Source: Gammaproteobacteria bacterium
Lineage (GTDB): Bacteria > Pseudomonadota > Gammaproteobacteria > Arenicellales > UBA868
NCBI GenBank assembly: GCA_022450155.1
Contig: JAKUQR010000009.1
Span: forward strand, 57,348 to 121,347
Length of the DNA stretch: 64,000 nt
Reading direction: 5' to 3'
Shown: positions 17,729-25,980 of the stretch, piece after piece
Layout of the letters: each line of letters starts with the position of its first letter
Position numbering within the stretch: position 1 is the first letter of the stretch
Notes under the pieces: model-generated
Database searches by the model: none
The model's input: the letters and a program-made list of their open reading frames with translations, nothing else
Told to the model about the DNA's origin: nothing
Made by a program: the position numbers and the translations under genes

Positions 17729-18406
17729 TTACTGGTCGTTGGTATGTATCCTGCCTTTCAACGTTGATTCAATGTAGTCCATTCGCCGGTGAACAATGGC
17801 TTCCGCGGCTTCCGGGTCGCCCTGGTGGAGTGCACGGGCAAGTTCTGCCCGGATCCGAGCAAAGACAGGGATGTCGGCGTGTTTCTGAAAATGGATGTAT
17901 CGAAGCCGGCGGTTTTCGCCCACAAGAAGCCTTGTCGCGCGACAGACGTGTTCATTGTGGCAGGCATCGCAAAAAAGATTGAACATTGTCTTGTCCAACT
18001 GCATGATCGAGTCCAGGTCTGGAGTCCGGGCAACCTTGTCGTAAGCAACTGCAATATCGCCAAAAGCCTGTTTTTGTTCCGAGGTGGCTCTGACAGCACC
18101 GGTTCTGGCCATCAAAGCAAGCAAAGTACGGCTCAGCTCGACCCGCAGGAACTGACCTTCATAGTCGACCCGGGTGATTTTGATGCCTTTGCGGGGGAGG
18201 ATTTCAACCAGTCCTTCTCTGGAGAGTCGCTGCAGTGACTCACGAACAGGTGTACGACCAATTCCGATCAACTGCTGTAAACTATTTTCACTGTGGCTTG
18301 AGCCGGGCTTAAGTTGCAGCGTAACAATCAGTTCTTCAAGTTTTTCATAGGCAAGTGTTGTCTGACTGCGTCGGGCCTGAGAAAGTGAAGTGACGGTGGC
18401 GCTCAT
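17729..18406 (-). CDS. GntR/FadR-type regulator with FCD domain, copy 1
   Basis: 225 residues from ATG at 18406 (a TTG nine bases upstream is in frame but less likely). The N-terminal winged helix is clear: YEKLEELIVTLQLKPGS, then RTPVRESLQRLSREGLVEILPRKGIKIT (about 48-75). The C-terminal helical FCD domain has DKTMFNLFCDACHNEHV (metal or ligand-site Asp/His) and ends in AEAIVHRRMDYIESTL. Such proteins are usually repressors of a catabolic or transport operon relieved by a small carboxylate. It has the same length and plan as its upstream neighbour, from which it is 29 bases away, and is probably a tandem duplicate. Confidence 0.88.
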   Translation of the reverse strand: MSATVTSLSQARRSQTTLAYEKLEELIVTLQLKPGSSHSENSLQQLIGIGRTPVRESLQRLSREGLVEILPRKGIKITRVDYEGQFLRVELSRTLLALMARTGAVRATSEQKQAFGDIAVAYDKVARTPDLDSIMQLDKTMFNLFCDACHNEHVCRATRLLVGENRRLRYIHFQKHADIPVFARIRAELARALHQGDPEAAEAIVHRRMDYIESTLKGRIHTNDQ

Positions 18407-18435
18407 CGATGGCAAAGTGAATCCGGCTGTTGCGT

Positions 18436-19122
18436 TTAGCTCGGTCGGTCAGGGGCCCTCAGGGTTGCGCGGGTGAACTCCTCAAGGTAATCCATCAGCG
18501 CGTCAACGGCAGCGGCTGCTGTTTCTGGGTCGCCTTCAGCTACTTTTCGGGCAAGGTTGGCGTGTAGGCTGGAACACAAAGGCATATTGGCGGTGGTCTT
18601 GTAATGAACGAACCAGAATCGCCTCGCAAGTCCGTGGATCAGACCAATGGCCCGGCTCGCGTATTCGTTGTGAGCTACTTGTGCCATTAGCTGGTTGAGT
18701 GCGTAGTCCTGTCGCAGGAAATCGATATCACTCCCTGCAGCGGCTGCCTCGTCTATCGCATCAGCGATGACTATGAGCGCCAAACGCTCTGCTTTTGTAG
18801 CTCTCAAAGCACCTGATCTTGCCAGCAGATTTTCCAGATTACGTCGCAACTCCAGCATCAGAAGCTGTTTGGCCGGATTAAGGTCGGTTACCTCAATACC
18901 TTTACGCGGCAAAATCCTGATCAGCCCTTCGCGTTCCAATTTCTGCAGTGCTTCTCTGATGGGTGTTCGACCAATGTTAAGTTGTTCGACAAGGGTTGCT
19001 TCCGACAAATTAGCGCCTGGTTCCAGCACCGTAGTAACGATTAGCTCTTCAAGCTGTTCGTACGCGGTTGTCGTTAGACTTTTTCGTATGCTTAAGTCAG
19101 ATTTTAGGTTTGGACTTGCCAT
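18436..19122 (-). CDS. GntR/FadR-type regulator with FCD domain, copy 2
   Basis: 228 residues from ATG at 19122. The DNA-binding half reads YEQLEELIVTTVLEPGA, then RTPIREALQKLEREGLIRILPRKGIEVT (about 53-80), nearly the same as the downstream paralogue, so both may read related sites. In the FCD half QDYALNQLMAQVAHNEYASRA and AAAVDALMDYLEEF correspond to the ligand-site helices. It is the promoter-proximal gene of the pair. The only distinctive DNA upstream is the tandem 33-bp repeat with 17-bp dyads at 19226-19291, about 108-157 bases before this start, which is the best candidate operator. Confidence 0.9.
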   Translation of the reverse strand: MASPNLKSDLSIRKSLTTTAYEQLEELIVTTVLEPGANLSEATLVEQLNIGRTPIREALQKLEREGLIRILPRKGIEVTDLNPAKQLLMLELRRNLENLLARSGALRATKAERLALIVIADAIDEAAAAGSDIDFLRQDYALNQLMAQVAHNEYASRAIGLIHGLARRFWFVHYKTTANMPLCSSLHANLARKVAEGDPETAAAAVDALMDYLEEFTRATLRAPDRPS

Positions 19123-19225
19123 GATTATTGCCTTCGAAATTCAAATTATTCAGTGAGTGGTTGTTTGCGCAGCCTGTATCCAGTGCTCAGTGTGGGAATA
19201 TAAGGATGACTGACCAAGATCCAGC

Positions 19226-19291
19226 TGATCATATTTCAGTAATATGCCTAGAATCATATGATCATATTTCAGTAATATGCCTAGAATCATA
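19226..19291. repeat. Perfect tandem 33-bp direct repeat, each unit with a 17-bp dyad (probable operators)
   Basis: Two identical 33-base units, 19226-19258 and 19259-19291, head to tail. Each contains the inverted repeat CATATT-TCAGT-AATATG (19230-19246 and 19263-19279). The 33-base period is about three helical turns, so two bound dimers would lie on the same face of the DNA. The pair sits near the middle of the divergent interval between the GntR regulator (start 19122) and the Pif1-type helicase (start 19387). Operator for the GntR proteins is inference. Two copies without spacers argue against CRISPR. Confidence 0.8.
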
Positions 19292-19386
19292 ACGGGTAAG
19301 GATGTACGAACTGTTCCAGAGACGCCGTCGTTGCGTGTACATACGGCTTATTTTGCGTGTACTCGAGACCCAGGTAGTTGCCCATA

Positions 19387-20694
19387 ATGCCCAAGTCGCT
19401 GAATTACCAGATCACAGCACAATTTCAGCAAGTGCTGGACCTTCTGAGTGTGGGGACGCCCGCGGTGGTGTTTGTAACTGGTTCAGCCGGCACCGGCAAA
19501 TCCACCCTGATCGAGGTCTTGCGTGCTGAATTGGACCGACGTCTGGTCGTTTTGGCACCAACTGGTGTGGCAGCGCTCAATGTTCAGGGACAAACCATTC
19601 ATTCGTTCTTTCAGTTGCCACCAGGGCCACAACCCAAGGCCAAGAAAGTTCTCGGCCCGGCTCGGGACGTCATCGCGCAAATGGATATTCTGGTTATCGA
19701 TGAAGTCTCCATGGTGCGAGCAGATTTGCTGGATGCGGTCGACGAAGCGTTACGCTTAAACACGAAGAAAAAATCGGCACGTTTCGGCGGCAAAACTGTC
19801 GTGCTTGTTGGAGATATGCATCAGTTGCCACCTGTTATCGCCGGCTGCGAGGAACGGCAGCTGTTTGAAGACGCCTACGAATCACCTTACTTTTTTAGTG
19901 CCGATTGCCTTAAGCATGAGTCACTGGCATGCGTAACACTGACTGAGTCATTCCGCCAGTCCGACGAGAAGTTCATTCAACTGCTGGATAACATTCGGTT
20001 GGGCCGGCATCTTGAGCACACGGTGCAAGCGCTGAATGCTTCTATAGGCGATAGAATGAGTGATGCAGAGAATCGATTGGTTCTGACGGCGGTAAATGCG
20101 CGGGCACGCCAGTTCAATGAACAGCAACTCGGTCGGCTGACGGGAAATGAATGGCTCTATAGTGCTGAGCTCAAAGGGGACTGGCTGGAGAATGAAACCC
20201 AGTTGCCTTCACCGACTGAGCTTCGCCTTAAGGCCGACGCGCAGGTCATGTTCACAAAAAATGGCCCTGACTGGGTAAACGGCACTCTAGGCAGAGTGGT
20301 CGATCTCGATCACGAGTCTATTGAGGTAGAGCTTTTATCAGACACAGGCTCGGGTGCAGTCGTAGGCGTTGAGCGAGAATCCTGGGAACGTTACCGTTAC
20401 AAGTGGGATGCCAAAAGACGTCACGTCGACACCGAGGTTATTGGAACCTACACCCAGTTTCCATTTATTCTCGCCTGGGCAGTTACAGTGCACAAAGCGC
20501 AAGGCCTGACGCTGGATAACATCGACATCGACCTTGGTCGTGGTTTTTTTGCGGCTGGTCAGGCTTATGTCGCGCTCAGTCGTTGCCGTACTCTGGAAGG
20601 TATTGCTTTTAACCGCCCCTTGCGTGCAGAAGATATTCGTTGCGACCCTGTCATCCAGTCGTTTTATGCCGGCCTTTATCAGCCAGAATTCTGA
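19387..20694 (+). CDS. Pif1/RecD-like superfamily 1B helicase
   Basis: 435 residues from ATG at 19387; the frame also has a TTG nine bases upstream. Motif I is GSAGTGKST (about 31-39), motif Ia LAPTGVAALNVQGQTIHSFF (about 55-74, a Pif1 hallmark), motif II VIDEVSMV (about 103-110), motif III GDMHQLPPV, motif V AVTVHKAQGLTLDN and motif VI YVALSRCRTLEG. It is a 5'-3' DNA helicase, probably for recombination, replication or mobile-element work. It ends exactly where the convergent PD-(D/E)XK nuclease ends, and lies downstream of the tandem operator-like repeat. The usual Pif1 role in stress repair is possible; a role in defence cannot be excluded. Confidence 0.9.
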   Translation: MPKSLNYQITAQFQQVLDLLSVGTPAVVFVTGSAGTGKSTLIEVLRAELDRRLVVLAPTGVAALNVQGQTIHSFFQLPPGPQPKAKKVLGPARDVIAQMDILVIDEVSMVRADLLDAVDEALRLNTKKKSARFGGKTVVLVGDMHQLPPVIAGCEERQLFEDAYESPYFFSADCLKHESLACVTLTESFRQSDEKFIQLLDNIRLGRHLEHTVQALNASIGDRMSDAENRLVLTAVNARARQFNEQQLGRLTGNEWLYSAELKGDWLENETQLPSPTELRLKADAQVMFTKNGPDWVNGTLGRVVDLDHESIEVELLSDTGSGAVVGVERESWERYRYKWDAKRRHVDTEVIGTYTQFPFILAWAVTVHKAQGLTLDNIDIDLGRGFFAAGQAYVALSRCRTLEGIAFNRPLRAEDIRCDPVIQSFYAGLYQPEF

Positions 20695-21474
20695 TCAACA
20701 CTCAAAAAGCGATTTTGCTGCCGCACGGCTGTTGGGACGATAGCGCCACAAAGGCTTGCTGAAGTCGGGCTGGATCAATTGGCACAGCTCTGCCTCTGTC
20801 GATGCCGCTGCAAGCAGCCAGCGAATGCTGTTGGCAGTATCAACCACCTTTTTTACCCACTTGTTGCCATTTTGCAACTGGAAGGACTCCATCCCCGTTG
20901 GACAAATGTAATCGAGTACAGCCGACGGCCAGGCACCACTTTCCTGTCGAATAGCCATTGCATAGGTACTGACCTGAAAAGCATGATCGTCGATAATGCT
21001 GCGGCGCCGTTTGCCGGAAGTCTTGAGTTCACGGACCTCCCCTGGGTAACGCAAATCGATGTAACCGATGACCGGCACCTCAATGTCCTGTAACGAGAGA
21101 TTGATGGGTTGTTGGTAGGAAAGCGGTTTATCCCAATCACTCATGATCGGGTAGCAGCGCTGCATACAGGCAATGACGACGTCGCGTTCCTTTGCAATCG
21201 CGTGTTGGGCATAGACCTCATCGGTTTTGCTTATCAGTGCATCGTAAGTACGGGTGGCCAGGTCACAGGCCGAGGACTGGTTCATCGAGTCCTCGTCAGA
21301 CAGCAGTGCACCAATTGTCTCGTCTACTGCAGAGCCCCGGTGCATGGCAGGGCTGCCCTGCTCACGAATGTTGTAGACCAAGTACAGAATTCCCAGCGCT
21401 GGATCGGCCCGGAACTGATTCATGGATGTGGCCGACAGGTGTTCGACGCCAAATCGGGCAAACGGGTTATCCAT
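20695..21474 (-). CDS. PD-(D/E)XK nuclease, RecB/Cas4-like
   Basis: 259 residues. The catalytic core is visible in order: MHRGSAVDETIG (helix with the conserved glutamate), IGYIDLRYPGEVRELKTSGKRR (aspartate, then E-x-K), and AFQVSTYAMAIR (the motif-IV Q-x-x-x-Y). The N terminus LSATSMNQFRADP is typical of phage and RecB-like single-domain nucleases. It should cut DNA ends or single strands with Mg2+. No iron-sulfur cysteine cluster of Cas4 type is seen. Its stop codon touches that of the Pif1-like helicase, so the two form a tail-to-tail pair. Confidence 0.82.
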   Translation of the reverse strand: MDNPFARFGVEHLSATSMNQFRADPALGILYLVYNIREQGSPAMHRGSAVDETIGALLSDEDSMNQSSACDLATRTYDALISKTDEVYAQHAIAKERDVVIACMQRCYPIMSDWDKPLSYQQPINLSLQDIEVPVIGYIDLRYPGEVRELKTSGKRRRSIIDDHAFQVSTYAMAIRQESGAWPSAVLDYICPTGMESFQLQNGNKWVKKVVDTANSIRWLLAAASTEAELCQLIQPDFSKPLWRYRPNSRAAAKSLFEC

Positions 21475-21558
21475 TAAAAGATTCCTGCAGCAGCTGAGAG
21501 TGAGCAGCTATCTTAACCGCCCGCTGGCTGGAACGGACAGAACAAGTTTCAGCAGGTC

Positions 21559-22176
21559 TCAGGTTGGGGCACCGCGGTAAAAGTGCCACAAGAAAAGACT
21601 ACCCACGGTACGCCATGGCATCCAGTGGGCGACAGCCGCACGGGTCTCGTCGGCGCTGGGCCGGTTGTCCCAACCCTTGAGTTTCTGCAGTGCACGCTGC
21701 AACGCAAGGTCACCTGCGGGAAAGACATCTGGCCTTTGCAGCGAGAACATCAAATAGACTTCAGCACTCCAGCGCCCCAACCCACGCAGCATACAAATAG
21801 ACGCAATGACCTGGCTATCCGCTTGCTGCTCAAGAGCGATTGGGTCGAATTGTCCGGTCACGATCGCCTGGGCCAGGCTATTGACATATTCCACTTTGCG
21901 GCCCGACAGCCCGGCCTTGCGCAGTGCACCATCGGACAGTGCCAGTGTCGCGGGGGCTGATATTTCCGGCAGCAGGGCCCGTACTCGGCCCATGATGGAT
22001 TGGGCTGCCCCGGTTGAGATCTGCTGGCTGACAATGATGGATAGCAATGCCTTGAAACCGACTGGCCGGATACGAGGCTCGGGGTAGCCGACCCGTTTCA
22101 GCGCCTGAGCGACGTCACAGTCGTTTGCTGCAATGACGCTCAGGCCTTTGCGGATAGTTCGCCGGTCAATCAACAT
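21559..22176 (-). CDS. AlkA-like DNA-3-methyladenine glycosylase II
   Basis: 205 residues of the HhH-GPD superfamily. FKALLSIIVSQQISTGAAQSI (about 42-62) is the family block before the hairpin; MLRGLGRWSAEVYLMFSL is the helix-hairpin-helix; VFPAGDLALQ supplies the catalytic aspartate. The lysine of bifunctional endonuclease III-type enzymes is absent, so it is a monofunctional glycosylase removing alkylated bases. It lacks the N-terminal domain of E. coli AlkA, as in many compact bacterial forms. It is 29 bases downstream of ettA on the same strand. Confidence 0.9.
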   Translation of the reverse strand: MLIDRRTIRKGLSVIAANDCDVAQALKRVGYPEPRIRPVGFKALLSIIVSQQISTGAAQSIMGRVRALLPEISAPATLALSDGALRKAGLSGRKVEYVNSLAQAIVTGQFDPIALEQQADSQVIASICMLRGLGRWSAEVYLMFSLQRPDVFPAGDLALQRALQKLKGWDNRPSADETRAAVAHWMPWRTVGSLFLWHFYRGAPT

Positions 22177-22205
22177 GCGTTATCGCCGCTCCATCTGTCA
22201 GCACA

Positions 22206-23879
22206 TCAGCTACGGGTTATGGGTTTGTATCGGATACGACGCGGCTGGGCGTCGCCGCCGAGTCGTCGCTGACGGTCCTGTTCATATTCCTCGAAGTTAC
22301 CGGCGAACCAGTTGACTTGGCTGTTTCCTTCGAAAGCCAGAATGTGGGTCGCAATGCGGTCCAGGAACCACCGATCATGAGAAATCACCACCACACAGCC
22401 GGGGAAATTGAGTAGTGCCTGTTCCAGAGCACGCAGTGTTTCAACGTCCAGATTGTTGGTGGGTTCATCGAGCAGAAGTACATTACCGCCACTACGAAGA
22501 AGCTTGGCCAGGTGAACGCGGTTGCGTTCTCCTCCGGACAAATCCCGAACACGCTTTTGCTGATCGCTACCTTTGAAATTGAAACGGGAGACGTAGGCTC
22601 TCGACGGTGTCTGGTAGGAACCGATCTCAAGTGTGTCCTGACGATCAGAAATTTCTTCCCACACCGTCTGGTTGTCATCGAGTGCATCTCGACTCTGATC
22701 CACGTAAGCAATCTTGACAGTCTCACCGATTGTTATGCTGCCTTGGTCGGGTGACTCTGCGCCGACCAGCATTCTGAACAGAGTGGTTTTGCCAGCACCG
22801 TTGGCGCCGATAATGCCGACGATGGCCCCCGGGGGGAGAGCGAAAGAAAGATTATCGATAAGCAATTTGTCGCCATAGCCCTTGGTGAGTTGGTCGACCT
22901 CTATCGCTTTGTCACCAAGTCTGGGGCCTGGCGGGATGTAGATCTCGTTGGTTTCATTTCGTGCCTGGTAGTCTGCTTCAACCAGATCCTTGAAGCGCTG
23001 GAGCCTGGCTTTGTTCTTTGCCTGTCTACCCTTCGGGTTGGTGCGCACCCACTCGAGTTCAGACTCAATCGTCTTACGCCGAGCAGACTGGGACTTTTCT
23101 TCCATTTTCAGGCGAGTATGCTTTTGTTCCAGCCAGGACGAATAGTTGCCTTCCCAGGGGATACCCTGCCCACGATCGAGTTCGAGGATCCAGCCCGCAA
23201 CGTTGTCGAGGAAGTATCGGTCATGGGTCACTGCAATGACGGTACCTGGGTAGCGCTCAAGATAACGCTCCAGCCACGCGACCGATTCAGCGTCTAGGTG
23301 ATTTGTGGGCTCGTCCAACAACAACATGTCTGGCTCTGTGAGCAGCAGGCGGCACAGAGCAACTCGACGCTGCTCACCGCCGGACAGGTGTTCGACCCGT
23401 GCGTCCCACGGCGGTAGGCGCAGCGCATCGGCCGCTATCTCGAGATTGCGGTCAAGTTCCCAGGCACCCAGTGCATCTATCTGAGTCTGCAGCTCGCCCT
23501 GCTCTTCAATCAGAGCGGCCATCTCATCGTCTTCTAGGGGCTCTGCAAACCGCAAGCTGACTTCATTGAACCGTGTCAGTAGTACCCGCCTGTCGTAGAC
23601 ACCTTCCTCAACGTTGCCGCGCACATCCTTGGTCACATCGAGCACGGGTTCTTGCGGGAGATAGCCGATCTTGAGGTTTTTTTGCGGGATCGCCTCACCT
23701 TCAAATTCCGGATCAAGCCCAGCCATGATCCGAAGGACTGTTGATTTCCCAGCGCCATTTAGTCCGAGCACACCGATCTTGGCACCCGGGAAAAACGACA
23801 ACGAGATGTCCTTGAGAATATATTTTTTCGGTGGGACTACTTTGCCCACACCCATCATGCTGTAAACGTATTGGGCCAT
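22206..23879 (-). CDS. ettA: EttA, ABC-F energy-dependent translational throttle
   Basis: 557 residues with two ABC cassettes. The first has GLNGAGKST (Walker A, about 39-47), [15 protein letters not shown] (signature) and [19 protein letters not shown]; the second has [25 protein letters not shown] and [19 protein letters not shown]. The linker between them (about 240-320) is basic and arm-containing, as in EttA. The protein binds the ribosomal E site and gates the first peptide bond according to ADP/ATP ratio. N terminus [19 protein letters not shown] is the family form. Full length with no lesion. Confidence 0.96.
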   Translation of the reverse strand: MAQYVYSMMGVGKVVPPKKYILKDISLSFFPGAKIGVLGLNGAGKSTVLRIMAGLDPEFEGEAIPQKNLKIGYLPQEPVLDVTKDVRGNVEEGVYDRRVLLTRFNEVSLRFAEPLEDDEMAALIEEQGELQTQIDALGAWELDRNLEIAADALRLPPWDARVEHLSGGEQRRVALCRLLLTEPDMLLLDEPTNHLDAESVAWLERYLERYPGTVIAVTHDRYFLDNVAGWILELDRGQGIPWEGNYSSWLEQKHTRLKMEEKSQSARRKTIESELEWVRTNPKGRQAKNKARLQRFKDLVEADYQARNETNEIYIPPGPRLGDKAIEVDQLTKGYGDKLLIDNLSFALPPGAIVGIIGANGAGKTTLFRMLVGAESPDQGSITIGETVKIAYVDQSRDALDDNQTVWEEISDRQDTLEIGSYQTPSRAYVSRFNFKGSDQQKRVRDLSGGERNRVHLAKLLRSGGNVLLLDEPTNNLDVETLRALEQALLNFPGCVVVISHDRWFLDRIATHILAFEGNSQVNWFAGNFEEYEQDRQRRLGGDAQPRRIRYKPITRS

Positions 23880-24069
23880 TCAGTAATAAAATCAGTGCCT
23901 GAGGGGGAGAACCTAAGATTTTACAACGAGCGGATCCTATGCAAACTCAAGAAATTATTTGTTATGGGGTGCTTTTTTTACTAAAATTGTCGTATGGTGT
24001 GTCTACAGATTCGAAATGAATCCATACCCCTGAACCTTTTCTTAACCTGAAAGACGAGCAACCAGAACC

Positions 24070-24396
24070 ATGAGCAACTTCTATAGTGCCCCCCTTTCCA
24101 AAACCCAGATGTTGAATGCCATTTCCGAACAGACCGGTCTTTCCCGTAAAGATGTCACTGCTGTTGTGGACGGTCTGTCGAGTGTTATTGAGGGCCACCT
24201 TAAACCTGGCGCAGCCGGTGTATTCAAACTGCCGGGCTTACTGAAGATCAGTATCGTCGATAAACCTGCCTCCCCACCACGTTGGGGGGTACCCAACCCA
24301 TTCCGCCCCGGTGAGACCATGAATGTGGCGGCAAAACCTGCCAGCCGGCGGGTTAAAGTATCGGCGATGAAGAATCTTAAGGCGATGGCAGGCTGA
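24070..24396 (+). CDS. HU-like DNA-binding protein, non-canonical
   Basis: 108 residues. The N-terminal half follows the HU/IHF plan: LSKTQMLNAISEQTGLSRKDVTAVVDGLSSVIEGHL (two helices), then GVFKLPGLLKISIVDKPA in place of the usual GFG-x-F segment. The arm region is unusual, SPPRWGVPNPFRPGETMNVAAKPASRRVKV, longer and proline-rich, ending with the GETMNVAAKPASRRVK block that matches the HU ending PQTGE-x-x-x-IPA-x-x-x-x-xF-x-x. It is probably nucleoid-associated. It is monocistronic with a strong terminator, so likely made in quantity. Confidence 0.85.
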   Translation: MSNFYSAPLSKTQMLNAISEQTGLSRKDVTAVVDGLSSVIEGHLKPGAAGVFKLPGLLKISIVDKPASPPRWGVPNPFRPGETMNVAAKPASRRVKVSAMKNLKAMAG

Positions 24397-24417
24397 CCTA
24401 TTCTGAATCCTGTCAAT

Positions 24418-24445
24418 AAAAACCCCGCCATGAGGCGGGGTTTTT
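24418..24445. terminator. Bidirectional intrinsic terminator
   Basis: AAAAACCCCGCC (24418-24429), loop ATGA, GGCGGGGTTTTT (24434-24445): a perfect twelve-pair inverted repeat with a T tract on both strands. It lies 21 bases after the HU-like stop and 20 before the 3' end of the convergent dioxygenase gene, so it can end both transcripts. Confidence 0.93.
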
Positions 24446-24464
24446 GTATGTTGTATAAGAATCT

Positions 24465-25238
24465 CTAGACAGCCAGACAGTCATCTGGCAACGCCACAAC
24501 GGGCGTCAGGTCCCGGTGATGTTTGTAATCCGGTCGCGCAATTTTGGTATAGGCGTTTGAAACCGGATTTAAGATCAGGGAAAAGATGGTGCGATCCCAA
24601 GGCGACATATTGTTGGGGGACGCATGCACAAGCGTGTCATGAAAAATCAGCGCCGTGCCTTTCCTGCCGATGGCAGACACAATACCGTTCCGCCTTGCAA
24701 GATCGGTGATGGTTGTATCATCGACTACCCACAGCGGGTAGCTTGTGGTGGATGTATCAAGGGATGCAGGATGTTCACCCAGTAGATGCGAACCTGGAAT
24801 AAACCATAAAGGCCCGTTGAACTCTGTTACATCTTCTAGAAACACATGAAGATTCAACGCCAGAGGCCGGGGGACGCCGTCCTCCTCCCGGTGGGTAGCG
24901 AAGTCGTAATGCCACTGCCAGACTTCACCGGAGAATGCCACTTTGACGTTGACTTTGACCTGTTGGATATAGAGTGGTTCGCAAAGGATCTGTTGTGCCG
25001 GGGTGAACAGCCGCGGGTGTTGAACCAACCGAGCATACAGGTCATCGCGCAGATGAAGTCCCATGGAGGTACGCACCTGGCCAGAACTTCTCTCTTCAAT
25101 ATTTGAAGGATCACCATCGGCAAACAAGGTCGGTAAGCGAGAATGTAAAAGTTCCACGTCGGTCTCTGAGAAGAGTCCGGGCAGAATCAAAAATCCACTA
25201 CGCCGAAGTTCGCTCAATTGTGCTGCAGAGAGTTGCAT
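24465..25238 (-). CDS. Phytanoyl-CoA/ectoine-hydroxylase-family Fe(II)/2-oxoglutarate dioxygenase
   Basis: 257 residues. The iron triad is H110-x-D112 in WQWHYDF and H205 in LVHASPNN; the 2-oxoglutarate-binding basic residue is probably in WDRTIFSLILNP. GPLWFIPGSHLLGEH (142-156) is the PhyH signature. The stretch from VNVKVAFSGEVWQWH to EDGVP recalls the ectoine hydroxylase block, but ectA, ectB and ectC are absent here and the full EctD signature is not met. It hydroxylates a small molecule, unknown. It stands alone, convergent with the HU-like gene. Confidence 0.85.
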   Translation of the reverse strand: MQLSAAQLSELRRSGFLILPGLFSETDVELLHSRLPTLFADGDPSNIEERSSGQVRTSMGLHLRDDLYARLVQHPRLFTPAQQILCEPLYIQQVKVNVKVAFSGEVWQWHYDFATHREEDGVPRPLALNLHVFLEDVTEFNGPLWFIPGSHLLGEHPASLDTSTTSYPLWVVDDTTITDLARRNGIVSAIGRKGTALIFHDTLVHASPNNMSPWDRTIFSLILNPVSNAYTKIARPDYKHHRDLTPVVALPDDCLAV

Positions 25239-25397
25239 TGAGGATTCGCCGGGTGCTGACTATTCAACCTGCTGTAAAGCGGTCTGGTTCCTTTAAGCAA
25301 AATGCCCAGTGCAACCAGCATGCCATTATGACAGGTTCGGTCCGCTGGGGCGGATGGCTTGTCGCCAGGATCTGCCAGCCCCAGAATCACCTACCAG

Positions 25398-25865
25398 ATG
25401 ACGCCAAAACGTTTACTCGTGGTTGGACATACGCCTTCGGTGAATACACGTCGCCTATTTGACGCCGTGGTAGAAGGTGCGTCGTCGATAGAAATCGAAA
25501 ACGTAGAGGTTGTAGCGTACCGGCCTTTCGACGCACAGCCGGCGAATGTGCAGGCAGCGCAAGCAGTCATACTGGGGACCACTGAAAACCTGGGGTATAT
25601 GTCAGGTGCGTTGAAAGACTTTTTCGATCGAATCTATTACCCGTGTCTTGAACACACCAGAGGCATGCCGTATGCGCTCTACATACGCGCTGGTCACGAT
25701 GGCACCGGTACCCGGCGGAGTATCGAGACCATTGTTAGCGGTTTGGGCTGGAGGGCGGTCCAGGAGCCCCTGATCTGTCGCGGGGACTGGCAAGACGCTT
25801 TCGTTGCGCAGTGTCAGGAACTGGGCACTGCCATGGCGGCAGGACTCGAGACAGGTATCTTCTGA
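25398..25865 (+). CDS. Small flavodoxin-like NAD(P)H-dependent oxidoreductase
   Basis: 155 residues from the ATG at 25398; an in-frame TTG 39 bases upstream is less likely. LLVVGHTPSVNTRRLFDAVVEGA (5-27) is the FMN phosphate loop of the flavodoxin fold, and VILGTTENLGYMSGALKDFFDRIYYP (about 58-83) is the typical flavin-contact segment of the NAD(P)H-reductase branch. It would be a cytosolic FMN-binding reductase. It begins on the far side of the divergent gap from the PhyH gene; no partner is obvious. Substrate unknown. Confidence 0.82.
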   Translation: MTPKRLLVVGHTPSVNTRRLFDAVVEGASSIEIENVEVVAYRPFDAQPANVQAAQAVILGTTENLGYMSGALKDFFDRIYYPCLEHTRGMPYALYIRAGHDGTGTRRSIETIVSGLGWRAVQEPLICRGDWQDAFVAQCQELGTAMAAGLETGIF

Positions 25866-25980
25866 GTCCCCACCCTGATCCCGGGGGATCCAGGGGCTAT
25901 TTGATAGACTGTGTGTTTACTCAGGCCCTCAATGGCCAGGGACAAAAAGACTTCGTTTCCCGGCCACAGTCAGTGAACTT

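Noticed and set aside
19226..19291. CRISPR repeat
   Set aside because: Only two copies, head to tail without spacers, and no cas genes near; the nearby nuclease is not Cas4 by cysteine pattern.
25871..25898. GC-rich near-palindrome CCCTGATCC/GGATCCAGGG as a terminator
   Set aside because: Imperfect and no T tract follows.
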